A stretch of 8,980 bases of DNA from Sulfurovum sp. (GTDB lineage Bacteria; Campylobacterota; Campylobacteria; Campylobacterales; Sulfurovaceae): contig DZAQ01000048.1 in assembly GCA_022729615.1 (NCBI GenBank), forward strand, positions 1-8,980, given 5' to 3'. A program made the position numbers and the translations under genes. Shown here in pieces: positions 1 through 6,870 of the stretch (position 1 is its first letter; every line of letters begins with the position of its first letter). A model generated the notes under the pieces. That model did no database searches, was not told where the DNA came from, and saw only the letters and a list, made by a program, of their open reading frames with translations.

Positions 1-13
1 GGGACTTTGTGGG

Positions 14-89
14 TGGTGGCGCTGGACGGAATCGAACCGCCGACACAAGGATTTTCAATCCTTTGCTCTACCGACTGAGCTACAGAGCC
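14..89 (-). tRNA. tRNA-Phe (anticodon GAA)
   Basis: Read on the minus strand, this 76-nt stretch folds as a standard tRNA. It has a D-arm with GCTC/GAGC stem, an anticodon stem AAGGA/TCCTT around loop TTGAAAA (anticodon GAA, phenylalanine), a 5-nt variable loop, a T-arm with loop TTCGATT, discriminator A, and a genomically encoded CCA end (14-16). The acceptor stem pairs GGCTCTG with CAGCGCC and has one U-C mismatch at the fourth pair; the other six pairs are Watson-Crick. The gene lies 40 bases downstream of murD on the same strand and has its own -10 element in that gap. Identity is certain from the anticodon. The mismatch is the only oddity. Confidence 0.97.
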
Positions 90-106
90 TGGTGAAGTGA
101 GATGAA

Positions 107-112
107 ATTATA
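107..112 (-). promoter_or_regulatory. -10 element of the tRNA-Phe gene
   Basis: The minus strand reads TATAAT here, 17 nt before the first base of the tRNA. That leaves room for a transcription start with a short 5' leader of about 10 nt. No convincing -35 hexamer is present at the expected distance, which would fall at the end of murD; weak -35 elements are usual in Campylobacterota. It suggests the tRNA is transcribed independently of mraY-murD, although read-through from murD is also possible because no terminator is visible between them. Confidence 0.65.
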
Positions 113-129
113 TCATAGCAATATTAATA

Positions 130-1368
130 CTATCTTAAACCATTGACTATTTTCATAAATAGCTCCCCGCGCTCTTTATAGGATTTGAATTGATCGAGGC
201 TGGCGGCGGCAGGAGAGAGGAGACCGACCCCTTTGGAGTCAAGCCTTTTGTCGATCGCCTTGACTGCCTCTTCAAGTCTCCCGCAGCTTGTCGCCTCTAT
301 CCCGTACTCTTTGGCCAGGGCAAGCTGTTTGTCATTGTTGGAGCCGATGGTATAGAGATGAAGGGTGTAGCTTCGCATTGCCTCAAAAAATGGAGCGAGA
401 TCTACCCCCTTGTCATCTCCGCCGGCGATGAGATGGATCTCAAGCTCTCCATACGCCTTGAGCGCTTGGATGGCGGCATCGATATTGGTCGCCTTGGTGT
501 CGTTGACCCATAGTCGGCCTTTGGCATCTCTGAGCTCCTCTTGGCGGTGCGCGTCAAGCTTGAAGCTGTTGATGCGCTCATAATCGACCTCGTCAAAGAG
601 CGCCCTTGTGATGGCGAGTGCGAGCATCGCATCTTCGAGGAAGGCGGCTTTGAATTTGATCTGTGCAGGATCAATATTGAAATAGTTGGCAAGAAAATCG
701 ATAGAATCATATTCGACTACAAAGGCATCTGTTTTGGGAAGATCGAGCCCTTTTGGCACAAGTGCGAGCTCCCCTTCCCTCATAGTTTTTAGCGGTCTGA
801 GTTTGTCGCTCTCATAACTCCCTTCATCCATATGCCAATCGAGATGATCGGGGGTGATCGGGAGCAAAAGGTAGATATTTGGGGATGCGGCTTTGGTATG
901 ATGCAGCGTGAATGAACTTGTCTCTAGTACCCAAATTGGAGCATTTGGATCGAGATCCGCCAAAGGAGTACCGATATTGCCCCCGCTGAGCGCACCTCTT
1001 TTTTCTAGAATATGGGTCAGCATCTGCGTGGTTGTGGTTTTGCCGTTTGTGCCGCTGATCCATATCGTAAACGGGAGAGGTCTCTTGATGGGGGAGTGGT
1101 CAGAGACGAGAAAATAGTCATATTCACTGAGAAGATTTCGGGCATTTTGAATGAGTGGATTGTTTGGTTTGAGGCTCGGCGTGGTCACTTCCAATAGACT
1201 CTTTTGCGGATCAAATTGGGATGAAGGGAAGATGTGGTTGCCCTCTTCGTCGATGAATTCCTTTTGGATCTTGTCATCAAAAAATATACAGCCGCCTCCA
1301 AGCCGATGGGCGATCGCTTTTGTGGTGATGCCGTAGCCAAAGAGTGTCGGTTTGATCGGATGGTTCAC
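130..1368 (-). CDS. murD: UDP-N-acetylmuramoyl-L-alanine--D-glutamate ligase
   Basis: Cytoplasmic Mur ligase that adds D-glutamate to UDP-MurNAc-L-Ala using ATP, the second amino-acid step of peptidoglycan precursor synthesis. The 412-residue protein is slightly shorter than the E. coli enzyme (about 438). Visible motifs: P-loop GTNGKTTTT (106-114); E149 with the following SSF; PDHLD with H175; K189 in the YESDKLR segment, at the position of the carbamylated lysine of MurD; HRQEEL (274-279); NDTKATN (289-295); AGGDDKG (315-321); and the C-terminal SPAAASLDQFKSYKERG region (385-401). The start is GTG at 1368, preceded by AAAGGAAG about 5 nt upstream. It lies 18 bases after the mraY stop, so the two genes form an operon. 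Stop codon is TAG. The assignment is secure. Confidence 0.96.
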   Translation of the reverse strand: MNHPIKPTLFGYGITTKAIAHRLGGGCIFFDDKIQKEFIDEEGNHIFPSSQFDPQKSLLEVTTPSLKPNNPLIQNARNLLSEYDYFLVSDHSPIKRPLPFTIWISGTNGKTTTTQMLTHILEKRGALSGGNIGTPLADLDPNAPIWVLETSSFTLHHTKAASPNIYLLLPITPDHLDWHMDEGSYESDKLRPLKTMREGELALVPKGLDLPKTDAFVVEYDSIDFLANYFNIDPAQIKFKAAFLEDAMLALAITRALFDEVDYERINSFKLDAHRQEELRDAKGRLWVNDTKATNIDAAIQALKAYGELEIHLIAGGDDKGVDLAPFFEAMRSYTLHLYTIGSNNDKQLALAKEYGIEATSCGRLEEAVKAIDKRLDSKGVGLLSPAAASLDQFKSYKERGELFMKIVNGLR

Positions 1369-1386
1369 TATGCTTCCTTTGGGTGT

Positions 1387-2445
1387 TTATCGAAATTTGA
1401 ATGTGATGAGGGCGAGCACATTGGCAATGAGAGCGATCATCCAAAATCGTACTATGATTTTATTCTCAGCCCATTTTTTGAGTTCAAAATGGTGGTGGAG
1501 CGGCGACATAAGAAAGACGCGCTTGCCTCGAAGTTTGAAGCTGGCAACTTGGATGATCACTGAGAGAGTTTCAATGAGAAAAACAAACCCGATAAGGATA
1601 AGCAAAATTTCGCTTTTGCAAAGAATAGCGAGATAGGCAAGCACGCCGCCGATAGAGAGACTGCCCGTATCGCCCATAAAAAGTTCGGCAGGATGGCAAT
1701 TGTACCAGAGAAAACCAAGAAGAGCGCCGGTGAAACTTGCAGCGATGATGGTTGTCTCTCCGACTCCTTTGATGTTGGGGATGAGGAGGTAATCGCTGAT
1801 AATGGCGTGTCCTGTGGCATACACCACAATTCCAAGTGTGCCCAAAGCGATGACGGAGGGGACTGCCGCTAAACCGTCTAAGCCATCCGTGAGATTGACG
1901 GCGTTGCTGGTGGCGAGAAAGAGCAGTATCCAAAAAGGGATGGCAAGATATCCCATATCAAAAAGCGGAGTTTTGACAAACGGCACATAGAGTGTCGTAG
2001 GAAAGCCGGCATAGAGGAGCATCGCGATAACAAGGGTTCCGACAAGGAGCTGTAACCGCAGTTTTGCCTTGGGGGTCAACCCCTCGAGATTGTTGCCTGA
2101 GAGCACTTTGCCCAAATCGTCCTTGAGTCCGATCAGACCAAATCCAATGATAGCGACCAGTCCGGTCACGATATAGGGATTGGTCATATCAGCGCTCACC
2201 AAGACCGCGATCACGGTGGCAAGCAAAAATATAGCCCCGCCCATCGTGGGGGTATGGCGTTTGCTGTTGTGCCCAGGGACATATTTGCTGATAGGCTGAT
2301 TTGCTTTTTTGGCGATCGCCCATGCGATATACCTGGGATAGATAATGAGTGTCAAGCCAAAAGCTATGATAAATCCGATACCGGCGCGTACAGTGATGTA
2401 CGATAAGAGATTGATATCAAAATATTGATATAATAGTGGCAACAT
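1387..2445 (-). CDS. mraY: Phospho-N-acetylmuramoyl-pentapeptide-transferase
   Basis: Integral inner-membrane enzyme that transfers phospho-MurNAc-pentapeptide from UDP to undecaprenyl phosphate, making lipid I. Its 352 residues match the usual family length. Motifs in order: HNSKRHTPTMGG (59-70), KDDLGK with the Asp pair D109/D110, NAVNLTDGLDGLA (181-193) with D187 and D190, FMGDTGSLSIGG (256-267) with D259, and SPLHHHFE (314-321). About ten hydrophobic membrane segments separate these loops. The ATG start at 2445 has AAGGTAG upstream. It is the first gene of an mraY-murD pair and diverges from gpmI. The pair is not next to other dcw cluster genes in this window, in line with the scattered dcw cluster of Campylobacterota. 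Confidence 0.97.
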   Translation of the reverse strand: MLPLLYQYFDINLLSYITVRAGIGFIIAFGLTLIIYPRYIAWAIAKKANQPISKYVPGHNSKRHTPTMGGAIFLLATVIAVLVSADMTNPYIVTGLVAIIGFGLIGLKDDLGKVLSGNNLEGLTPKAKLRLQLLVGTLVIAMLLYAGFPTTLYVPFVKTPLFDMGYLAIPFWILLFLATSNAVNLTDGLDGLAAVPSVIALGTLGIVVYATGHAIISDYLLIPNIKGVGETTIIAASFTGALLGFLWYNCHPAELFMGDTGSLSIGGVLAYLAILCKSEILLILIGFVFLIETLSVIIQVASFKLRGKRVFLMSPLHHHFELKKWAENKIIVRFWMIALIANVLALITFKFR

Positions 2446-2464
2446 TGAATACTACCTTATTTTA

Positions 2465-2494
2465 ATGATAATGAGTATTTTACAATGATTTCAA
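2465..2494 (-). promoter_or_regulatory. Probable mraY promoter
   Basis: On the minus strand TTGAAA (2489-2494) and TATCAT (2465-2470) are separated by 18 nt and lie upstream of the mraY start at 2445. They are reasonable -35 and -10 hexamers. They sit inside the 70-bp divergent intergenic region and overlap the candidate gpmI promoter and a Fur-box-like stretch, so transcription in the two directions may interfere. Assigned by pattern only; the region is AT-rich and other hexamers (for example TAAAAT) could serve instead. Confidence 0.4.
2481..2486 (+). promoter_or_regulatory. Candidate -10 element for gpmI
   Basis: TACAAT preceded by a T-run lies 29 bases before the gpmI start codon, a plausible distance for a -10 hexamer with a short leader. 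No -35 hexamer is recognisable 16-18 bases upstream, as is common in this phylum. The leader contains AGGGGAAAGAG, a good ribosome binding site before the ATG at 2516. Confidence 0.4.
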
Positions 2495-2515
2495 TTAAGA
2501 TAGGGGAAAGAGCCA

Positions 2516-3997
2516 ATGAGAGCACGAAAGACACTCCTTGTGATAACTGACGGGATCGGATACAAGCCAAATAGTCGGCGTAATGCCTTTGAGGACGCAC
2601 ACAAACCTACCTATGACCGGCTCCTTGCTGAGACACCAAAGGCTCTGATAGCAACGCATGGATTGAGTGTCGGTCTGCCCGAGGGGCAGATGGGCAACTC
2701 CGAAGTGGGGCATATGGCGATCGGGAGCGGCAGGATTCTCTACCAAGACCTAGTGAAGATATCTTTGGCGCTCAAAGATGGTTCTATCGAGTCAAACAAA
2801 GCGCTCAACGAGACACTCGACAAGAGCCAAAGAGTCCACTTGGTGGGTCTTGTGAGCGACGGGGGCGTGCATTCGCATATCGAACACATCATCGGTTTCG
2901 CAAAATTGGCAGAAAAAAGAGGCAAAAGGGTATTCTTGCACCTGATCACTGACGGGCGTGATGTGAGTCCCACTTCTAGCAAAGAGTATCTCGCGCAAAT
3001 CGAGGCTATCAGTAGTGAAATGATTTCGATCGCTACTGTCGGCGGGCGTTTCTATGCTATGGATAGAGACAATAGGTGGGAGAGAGTCGAGCAGGGGTAT
3101 CGCGCGATCGCAGAGGGGAAACCGCAGACATCATTGGATCCTAAAGAGTATATTGATGCGAGCTATGCCAAAAATGAGACGGATGAGTTTATCGTGCCGA
3201 CTGCCTTTGAGGGGTACGAAGGGATGCAGGAGGGTGATGCCGTCATCATGATGAATTTCCGCAGCGATAGAGCGCGAGAGATCACCACCGCACTCGGAGA
3301 TGAAGCATTTTTTGGATTTGAGCGAAGAGCTATCCCTCTTTCTATCGCAACCATGACGCAGTATGATGCAAGTTTTCCTTATCCGGTTCTGTTCCCCAAA
3401 GATGCGCCCAAAAATACTCTTGCGGAGGTGATAAGCAAGGCAGGACTCACTCAGCTGCATACGGCTGAAACAGAGAAGTATGCCCATGTCACCTTCTTTT
3501 TTAACGGCGGCATCGAAGAGCCTTATGAGGGGGAGAGCCGTGTGCTGATCCCAAGCCCGAAGGTCAAAACTTATGATCTGCAGCCCCAGATGAGTGCGCC
3601 TGAGGTCGGAGAAGCGGTGCGAAACGCCATGGACGCATCGTATGATTTTGTAGTTGTGAATTTCGCCAATGGTGACATGGTGGGACATACGGGGAACTTC
3701 GAGGCGGCAAAGCTGGCGGTACAGGCTGTAGATACGGAGCTTGGCAAGATCATCGAAAAGGCAAGGCAGAGGGATTATGCCGTCATCATAACCTCTGACC
3801 ATGGCAACTGTGAAGAGATGATGGATAGTGAGGGGCATGTTTTGACCAATCATACCGTAGGGGATGTCTGGTGCTTTATCCTTGCGGATGGCGTTGAGAG
3901 TGTCAAGGAAGGTAAGGGGCTCAATAATATCGCGCCGACAGTTTTGAAATTGATGGGGATCGAGATACCACAAGAGATGGATGCACCGCTATTTTAG
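2516..3997 (+). CDS. gpmI: 2,3-bisphosphoglycerate-independent phosphoglycerate mutase
   Basis: Cytoplasmic glycolytic/gluconeogenic enzyme interconverting 3- and 2-phosphoglycerate through a phosphoserine intermediate with two manganese ions. The 493 residues belong to the alkaline-phosphatase-like superfamily. Metal and catalytic residues fall where the family expects them: D12 in TDGIG, catalytic S62 in MGNSEVGH (59-66), H119 in GGVHSH, RD 148-149 in TDGRD, R184/R190 in MDRDNRWER, R249 and R252 in FRSDRAR, K321 in EKYAH, D387 and H391 in GDMVGHTG, D428/H429 in SDHGN, and H446 in TNHT. Start ATG at 2516 has AGGGGAAAGAG upstream. The gene diverges from mraY. Nothing is missing or truncated. 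Confidence 0.97.
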   Translation: MRARKTLLVITDGIGYKPNSRRNAFEDAHKPTYDRLLAETPKALIATHGLSVGLPEGQMGNSEVGHMAIGSGRILYQDLVKISLALKDGSIESNKALNETLDKSQRVHLVGLVSDGGVHSHIEHIIGFAKLAEKRGKRVFLHLITDGRDVSPTSSKEYLAQIEAISSEMISIATVGGRFYAMDRDNRWERVEQGYRAIAEGKPQTSLDPKEYIDASYAKNETDEFIVPTAFEGYEGMQEGDAVIMMNFRSDRAREITTALGDEAFFGFERRAIPLSIATMTQYDASFPYPVLFPKDAPKNTLAEVISKAGLTQLHTAETEKYAHVTFFFNGGIEEPYEGESRVLIPSPKVKTYDLQPQMSAPEVGEAVRNAMDASYDFVVVNFANGDMVGHTGNFEAAKLAVQAVDTELGKIIEKARQRDYAVIITSDHGNCEEMMDSEGHVLTNHTVGDVWCFILADGVESVKEGKGLNNIAPTVLKLMGIEIPQEMDAPLF

Positions 3998-4037
3998 CGC
4001 TTTTTGAGAGTGAACACGCTCTTTGGACATTTTTGGC

Positions 4038-4043
4038 TATAAT
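4038..4043 (+). promoter_or_regulatory. -10 element of the TerB-like/fabG/two-component operon
   Basis: TATAAT in the context TTTTTGGCTATAATTTG is a very close match to the housekeeping (sigma-70) promoter style of Campylobacterota, in which a T-rich stretch replaces a defined -35 box. It lies 28 bases before the ATG at 4072. It is the only strong promoter I see between gpmI and the kinase gene, so it probably drives all four genes 4072-6741. Confidence 0.7.
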
Positions 4044-4071
4044 TTGAAAAATACAAAACAGGGGTGATGTC

Positions 4072-4419
4072 ATGAAAGATACGATTAAGAAGTCGGTTGC
4101 CACACTTCTTGCACATATCATCAAAATGGATAAGCGCGATATTGAGAAGAATGCGCCTCTTTTTTGTAAGCTTATGAAGCAGGATTTTGATTGTGATCCT
4201 GAAGAGGCAAAAAAGTTTTTACATCAAGCCATAGAAGAGGAGTATGATATCGATGAGCATCTTGAGGTGATCAATCAAGCGCTTTGTGATGACAAATTGA
4301 GCAAAATGCGCATAATGGATCAATTTAACCATATTATCTATTCGGGCAAGATCAGCGATAAGGATTATGCGGAGTTTGAACGCATCAAAAACAGGCTTTT
4401 TTTGTGCGATGATAAGTAG
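4072..4419 (+). CDS. Small TerB-like all-helical protein of unknown function
   Basis: A 115-residue acidic/basic protein with no signal peptide or membrane segment, so probably cytoplasmic. The pattern resembles the TerB fold (tellurite-resistance TerB / DjlA N-terminal type): a first helical unit (about 5-50) ending in an acidic DCDPEEAKKFL turn, and a second (about 75-110) in which an amphipathic helix is followed by SGKISDKDYAEFERIK, the position where TerB domains usually have a D-G-x-(I/V)-x-x-x-E turn. Four cysteines occur (32, 41, 72, 112), and the pentapeptide LCDDK appears twice (71-75 and at the very C-terminus, 111-115). The start has GGGGTGAT upstream. It is the first gene before fabG (27-base gap). 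The TerB-like call rests on pattern recognition only, and the domain does not imply tellurite resistance; function unknown. Confidence 0.6.
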   Translation: MKDTIKKSVATLLAHIIKMDKRDIEKNAPLFCKLMKQDFDCDPEEAKKFLHQAIEEEYDIDEHLEVINQALCDDKLSKMRIMDQFNHIIYSGKISDKDYAEFERIKNRLFLCDDK

Positions 4420-4446
4420 ATAGTCAAAATAAAGCGAGAGAGAAAA

Positions 4447-5190
4447 ATGAAATTTTCAGGTAAAAATGTATTGGTGACGGGGGCAAGCAGGGGAATAGGA
4501 GCGCAGATCGCTTTGCAGCTTGGCGAGATGGGTCTAAAGGTGTGGATCAACTATCGCAGCGGCGAAGAAGAGGCGGCACGGGTCAAGTCGATGATCGAAG
4601 CAAATGGCGGGAGCGCTGAAACTATAGGCTTTGATGTGAGCTCGGAAGAGGCTTTTGTAAAGGGTATCGGAGCGATTGTGGAGGCTGATGGCGGATTGGA
4701 CTATCTGGTCAATAATGCCGGCATCACAAATGACAAGCTGGCGCTTCGTATGAAAGAGGCTGATTTCATGTCCGTGATAGATGCCAATCTCAAATCAACC
4801 TTTATAGGATGCCGCGAAGCGCTCAAGGCGATGAGCAAAAAGCGCTTCGGAGCAGTCGTCAATATCGCCTCTATTGTCGGAGAGACGGGCAATGTTGGGC
4901 AGACAAATTATGCGGCAAGCAAAGGCGGCACGATCGCGATGACCAAGTCGTTCGCTCTTGAAGGGGCTACTAGGAGCGTACGGTTCAATACGATTACGCC
5001 TGGGTTTATCGCAACTGAGATGACAGAAGTTCTGGGGGAGGAGATCAAAGAGGCTTTTGTATCCAAGATCCCTCTGGGGAGGTTTGGCACCCCAAAAGAG
5101 GTGGCCGAGGCAGTTGCTTTTTTGCTCTCTGACCATGCGAGTTACATTACCGGAGAGACGCTCAAGGTCAACGGCGGAATGTTGATGTAA
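4447..5190 (+). CDS. fabG: 3-oxoacyl-[acyl-carrier-protein] reductase
   Basis: Short-chain dehydrogenase/reductase that reduces 3-oxoacyl-ACP with NADPH in fatty acid elongation (cytoplasm, FAS II). The 247 residues are the typical FabG length. Seen: cofactor-binding TGASRGIG (11-18), NNAG (89-92), N114 in the DANL segment, the catalytic set S142 / Y155 / K159 in the NIASIVGETGNVGQTNYAASK region, PGFIATEMT (185-193) and the C-terminal ITGETLKVNGGM (234-245) typical of FabG. A basic KKRFG patch (131-135) lies where FabG contacts ACP. Start ATG at 4447 has only a weak GAGAG ribosome site. Its stop TAA shares its last base with the ATG of the response regulator. No acpP or fabF follows in the window, so a different SDR activity cannot be excluded, though FabG fits best. 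Confidence 0.9.
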   Translation: MKFSGKNVLVTGASRGIGAQIALQLGEMGLKVWINYRSGEEEAARVKSMIEANGGSAETIGFDVSSEEAFVKGIGAIVEADGGLDYLVNNAGITNDKLALRMKEADFMSVIDANLKSTFIGCREALKAMSKKRFGAVVNIASIVGETGNVGQTNYAASKGGTIAMTKSFALEGATRSVRFNTITPGFIATEMTEVLGEEIKEAFVSKIPLGRFGTPKEVAEAVAFLLSDHASYITGETLKVNGGMLM

Positions 5191-5849
5191 TGTCTGCTCA
5201 TATTTTACTGCTTGAGGATGACAAGCTCTTCAATGAGACATTGCAAGATTTCTTAGAGGAGGAGGGGTACAAGATAGATTATGCTTATGATCCCTATACG
5301 GCGCTTGAACTTGCTTTCGAACATAAATATGATCTCTACCTTTTGGATGTCAATCTTCCCTATGAGAGCGGTTTTGATCTTTTGCAAAAACTGCGTGAGA
5401 GCAGTGATCAGACCCCCGCAATCTTCATAACATCTCGAAGCGACAAAGACTCTTTGCGTGAAGGATTTGCGAGAGGCGCGGATGACTATATCAAAAAGCC
5501 TGTAGATCTCGATGAGCTGCTGCTGCGCATCGAAGCGGTTTTGAGACGGCAGGTACGCAGTAACAGAGTGGATGTAGGCGAGTATCAATTGGATATCATA
5601 AAGAAGCGTCTCTATCGGGATGGAGCCGAGGTTGATATGACTAGAAAAGTCGTCGAACTGCTGCAGCTTCTTGTAACGATAGAGAACTCCATCGTGACAA
5701 CCGAAGAGATCAAAGATCGTCTCTGGGCGGCAAGCGAAGAGGCGAGCGAGGGTTCGATCCGCGTCTATATCGCACAGCTCAAAAAGCTTTTTCCGCAAAA
5801 TATCGAGAATATCCGCGGAGTAGGCTACCGTTTTATCTCATTCTCATAA
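5190..5849 (+). CDS. OmpR/PhoB-family response regulator
   Basis: DNA-binding transcriptional regulator of a two-component system, 219 residues. The receiver domain (about 3-118) shows the acidic cluster E9/D10/D11, phosphoacceptor D53 in LLDVNLP, T81 in the FITS strand and K103 in IKKP. A winged-helix Trans_reg_C domain (about 126-217) follows, with recognition-helix sequence GSIRVYIAQLKKLFP (188-202) and the wing IRGVGYRF (208-215). The ATG overlaps the fabG stop (TAATG), indicating translational coupling; no clear separate ribosome site is present. The cognate kinase follows after 7 bases. Family members bind tandem direct repeats with about one helical turn spacing, and such repeats lie at 6871-6898. 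All residues needed for phosphorylation are intact. Which stimulus or named regulator it matches I cannot say. Confidence 0.93.
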   Translation: MSAHILLLEDDKLFNETLQDFLEEEGYKIDYAYDPYTALELAFEHKYDLYLLDVNLPYESGFDLLQKLRESSDQTPAIFITSRSDKDSLREGFARGADDYIKKPVDLDELLLRIEAVLRRQVRSNRVDVGEYQLDIIKKRLYRDGAEVDMTRKVVELLQLLVTIENSIVTTEEIKDRLWAASEEASEGSIRVYIAQLKKLFPQNIENIRGVGYRFISFS

Positions 5850-5856
5850 AAATCCC

Positions 5857-6741
5857 ATGAAAAAATCATCCGCTTATGACTTCAAGCCAAAAAACAAGAG
5901 CAATCTTCTGTTTGCCGCATTTGTTTATCTCTTGAGTGTTCTTTTGTTGCTGAGCGCGCTCTTTGGGTTTCTGGCTGCTTATGGCTTTAATGCAGGGAAT
6001 TTTTTGGTCGCAGCCATAGGGATCGGCTTGATAGCCTTTGCGATGGGCTATCTGCTTTCGAGTGATTTGTTGAGTCCAAAATGGGAGATGGATGCCAAAT
6101 TTGCGCACCTAAGCAAGGAGATACTCCACGAACTCAATATCCCGCTTGCTACGATCGATGCGAATACGAAAATGCTCAAAAAAGGATCTGCAGATGAAAA
6201 ATCACTCAAGAGAATCGATCGCATAGAGCACGCTTCGCTCCGTCTTAAGCGGCTCTATGAAGAGTTGGTCTATATGATCAACAAAGAGCTGCATACCATC
6301 GAGAGGGAGCAGTTTTCATTGGCTGCGCTTATCGAAGAGCGTGTTGATGTTTTTAGGGTATTTGGCCGTAATCCTTTTGAGATTTCAGTTGCCGATCTTA
6401 CTTTGTGGGCCGATAAAATTGGGTTTGAGCAGATGATCGACAATCTTCTTTCAAATGCGATGAAGTATAGTGACAAAAGTACCCCAATAACTATTTCGAC
6501 CAAAGCGGGTGTGCTGTGGATCCAAGACAGAGGTGTCGGGATGGATGAGGCGCAGCTGGTGAAGGTATTTGAGAGATATTATCAGGCGGACAATTCTCAG
6601 CAGGGCGAGGGGATTGGATTGGCGCTCGTAAAGAGCTATTGTGATGCTAGCGCGATCGCGATAACCTTTGAGTCACGGCAGGGTTTTGGCACTCTTGTCA
6701 AGCTAGATTTGAAACAGATCATCAAAGAGTCTCTATCTTAA
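5857..6741 (+). CDS. Short membrane sensor histidine kinase
   Basis: Inner-membrane kinase partner of the preceding regulator; 294 residues. Two hydrophobic segments (about 17-42 and 47-69) are joined by only about four residues, so there is essentially no periplasmic sensor domain, and no HAMP domain is evident. The dimerisation/phosphoacceptor domain begins near 80 with H91 in HELNIPL. The ATPase domain has the N box IDNLLSNAMKYS (N196, N200), G1 box DRGVGM (224-229), F box VFERYYQAD (237-245) and G2 box GEGIGLALV (250-258). The ATG at 5857 is the first possible start after an in-frame stop at 5821, and no Shine-Dalgarno sequence precedes it (the gap reads AATCCC), so translation probably depends on coupling with the regulator gene. 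The layout suggests sensing within the membrane or through a partner protein. Confidence 0.92.
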   Translation: MKKSSAYDFKPKNKSNLLFAAFVYLLSVLLLLSALFGFLAAYGFNAGNFLVAAIGIGLIAFAMGYLLSSDLLSPKWEMDAKFAHLSKEILHELNIPLATIDANTKMLKKGSADEKSLKRIDRIEHASLRLKRLYEELVYMINKELHTIEREQFSLAALIEERVDVFRVFGRNPFEISVADLTLWADKIGFEQMIDNLLSNAMKYSDKSTPITISTKAGVLWIQDRGVGMDEAQLVKVFERYYQADNSQQGEGIGLALVKSYCDASAIAITFESRQGFGTLVKLDLKQIIKESLS

Positions 6742-6773
6742 CGGACAATTAACACTTCTATGCGATACTTCCC

Positions 6774-6842
6774 TATCCCAACTGGAAACTTCATAGCATA
6801 TTCGCAATATCCCCCATATTGTCCCAAGATGTTTCCGGGATA
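6774..6842 (+). repeat. Long imperfect inverted repeat enclosing a small hairpin
   Basis: TATCCC (6774-6779) plus GGAAAC (6784-6789) is complementary to GTTTCCGGGATA (6831-6842), giving 12 pairs interrupted by a 4-base AACT bulge on the left arm. Inside it, CAATAT (6805-6810) and ATATTG (6816-6821) form a 6-bp hairpin with a CCCCC loop, extendable by one G-U pair. The downstream flank is A-rich (ATAAAAATAAAA), not T-rich, so this is not a classical intrinsic terminator on either strand. It could be an RNA leader structure, a protein-binding palindrome or part of a non-coding intergenic repeat. Confidence 0.55.
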
Positions 6843-6870
6843 AAAATAAAACCCTCCCCTAAAATCTGAT

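Noticed and set aside
3131..3973. 280-codon open frame antisense to gpmI
   Set aside because: It lies entirely within the well-supported gpmI gene on the other strand, has no recognisable domain, and its low-complexity basic/cysteine/histidine-rich composition is typical of a shadow frame.
4006..4023. Small hairpin after gpmI (AGAGTG/CGCTCT with AACA loop) as a terminator
   Set aside because: The stem is only six pairs with one wobble and is followed by TTGGAC rather than a T-tract; it is too weak to call a terminator.
5253..5798. 181-codon open frame antisense to the response regulator
   Set aside because: It is fully covered by the intact receiver and winged-helix gene on the plus strand and shows no protein-family motif.
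6771..6859. G-quadruplex on the minus strand from six C-runs on the plus strand
   Set aside because: The distances between runs include gaps of about 31 and 26 bases, beyond the usual loop range, so no canonical quadruplex motif is formed.
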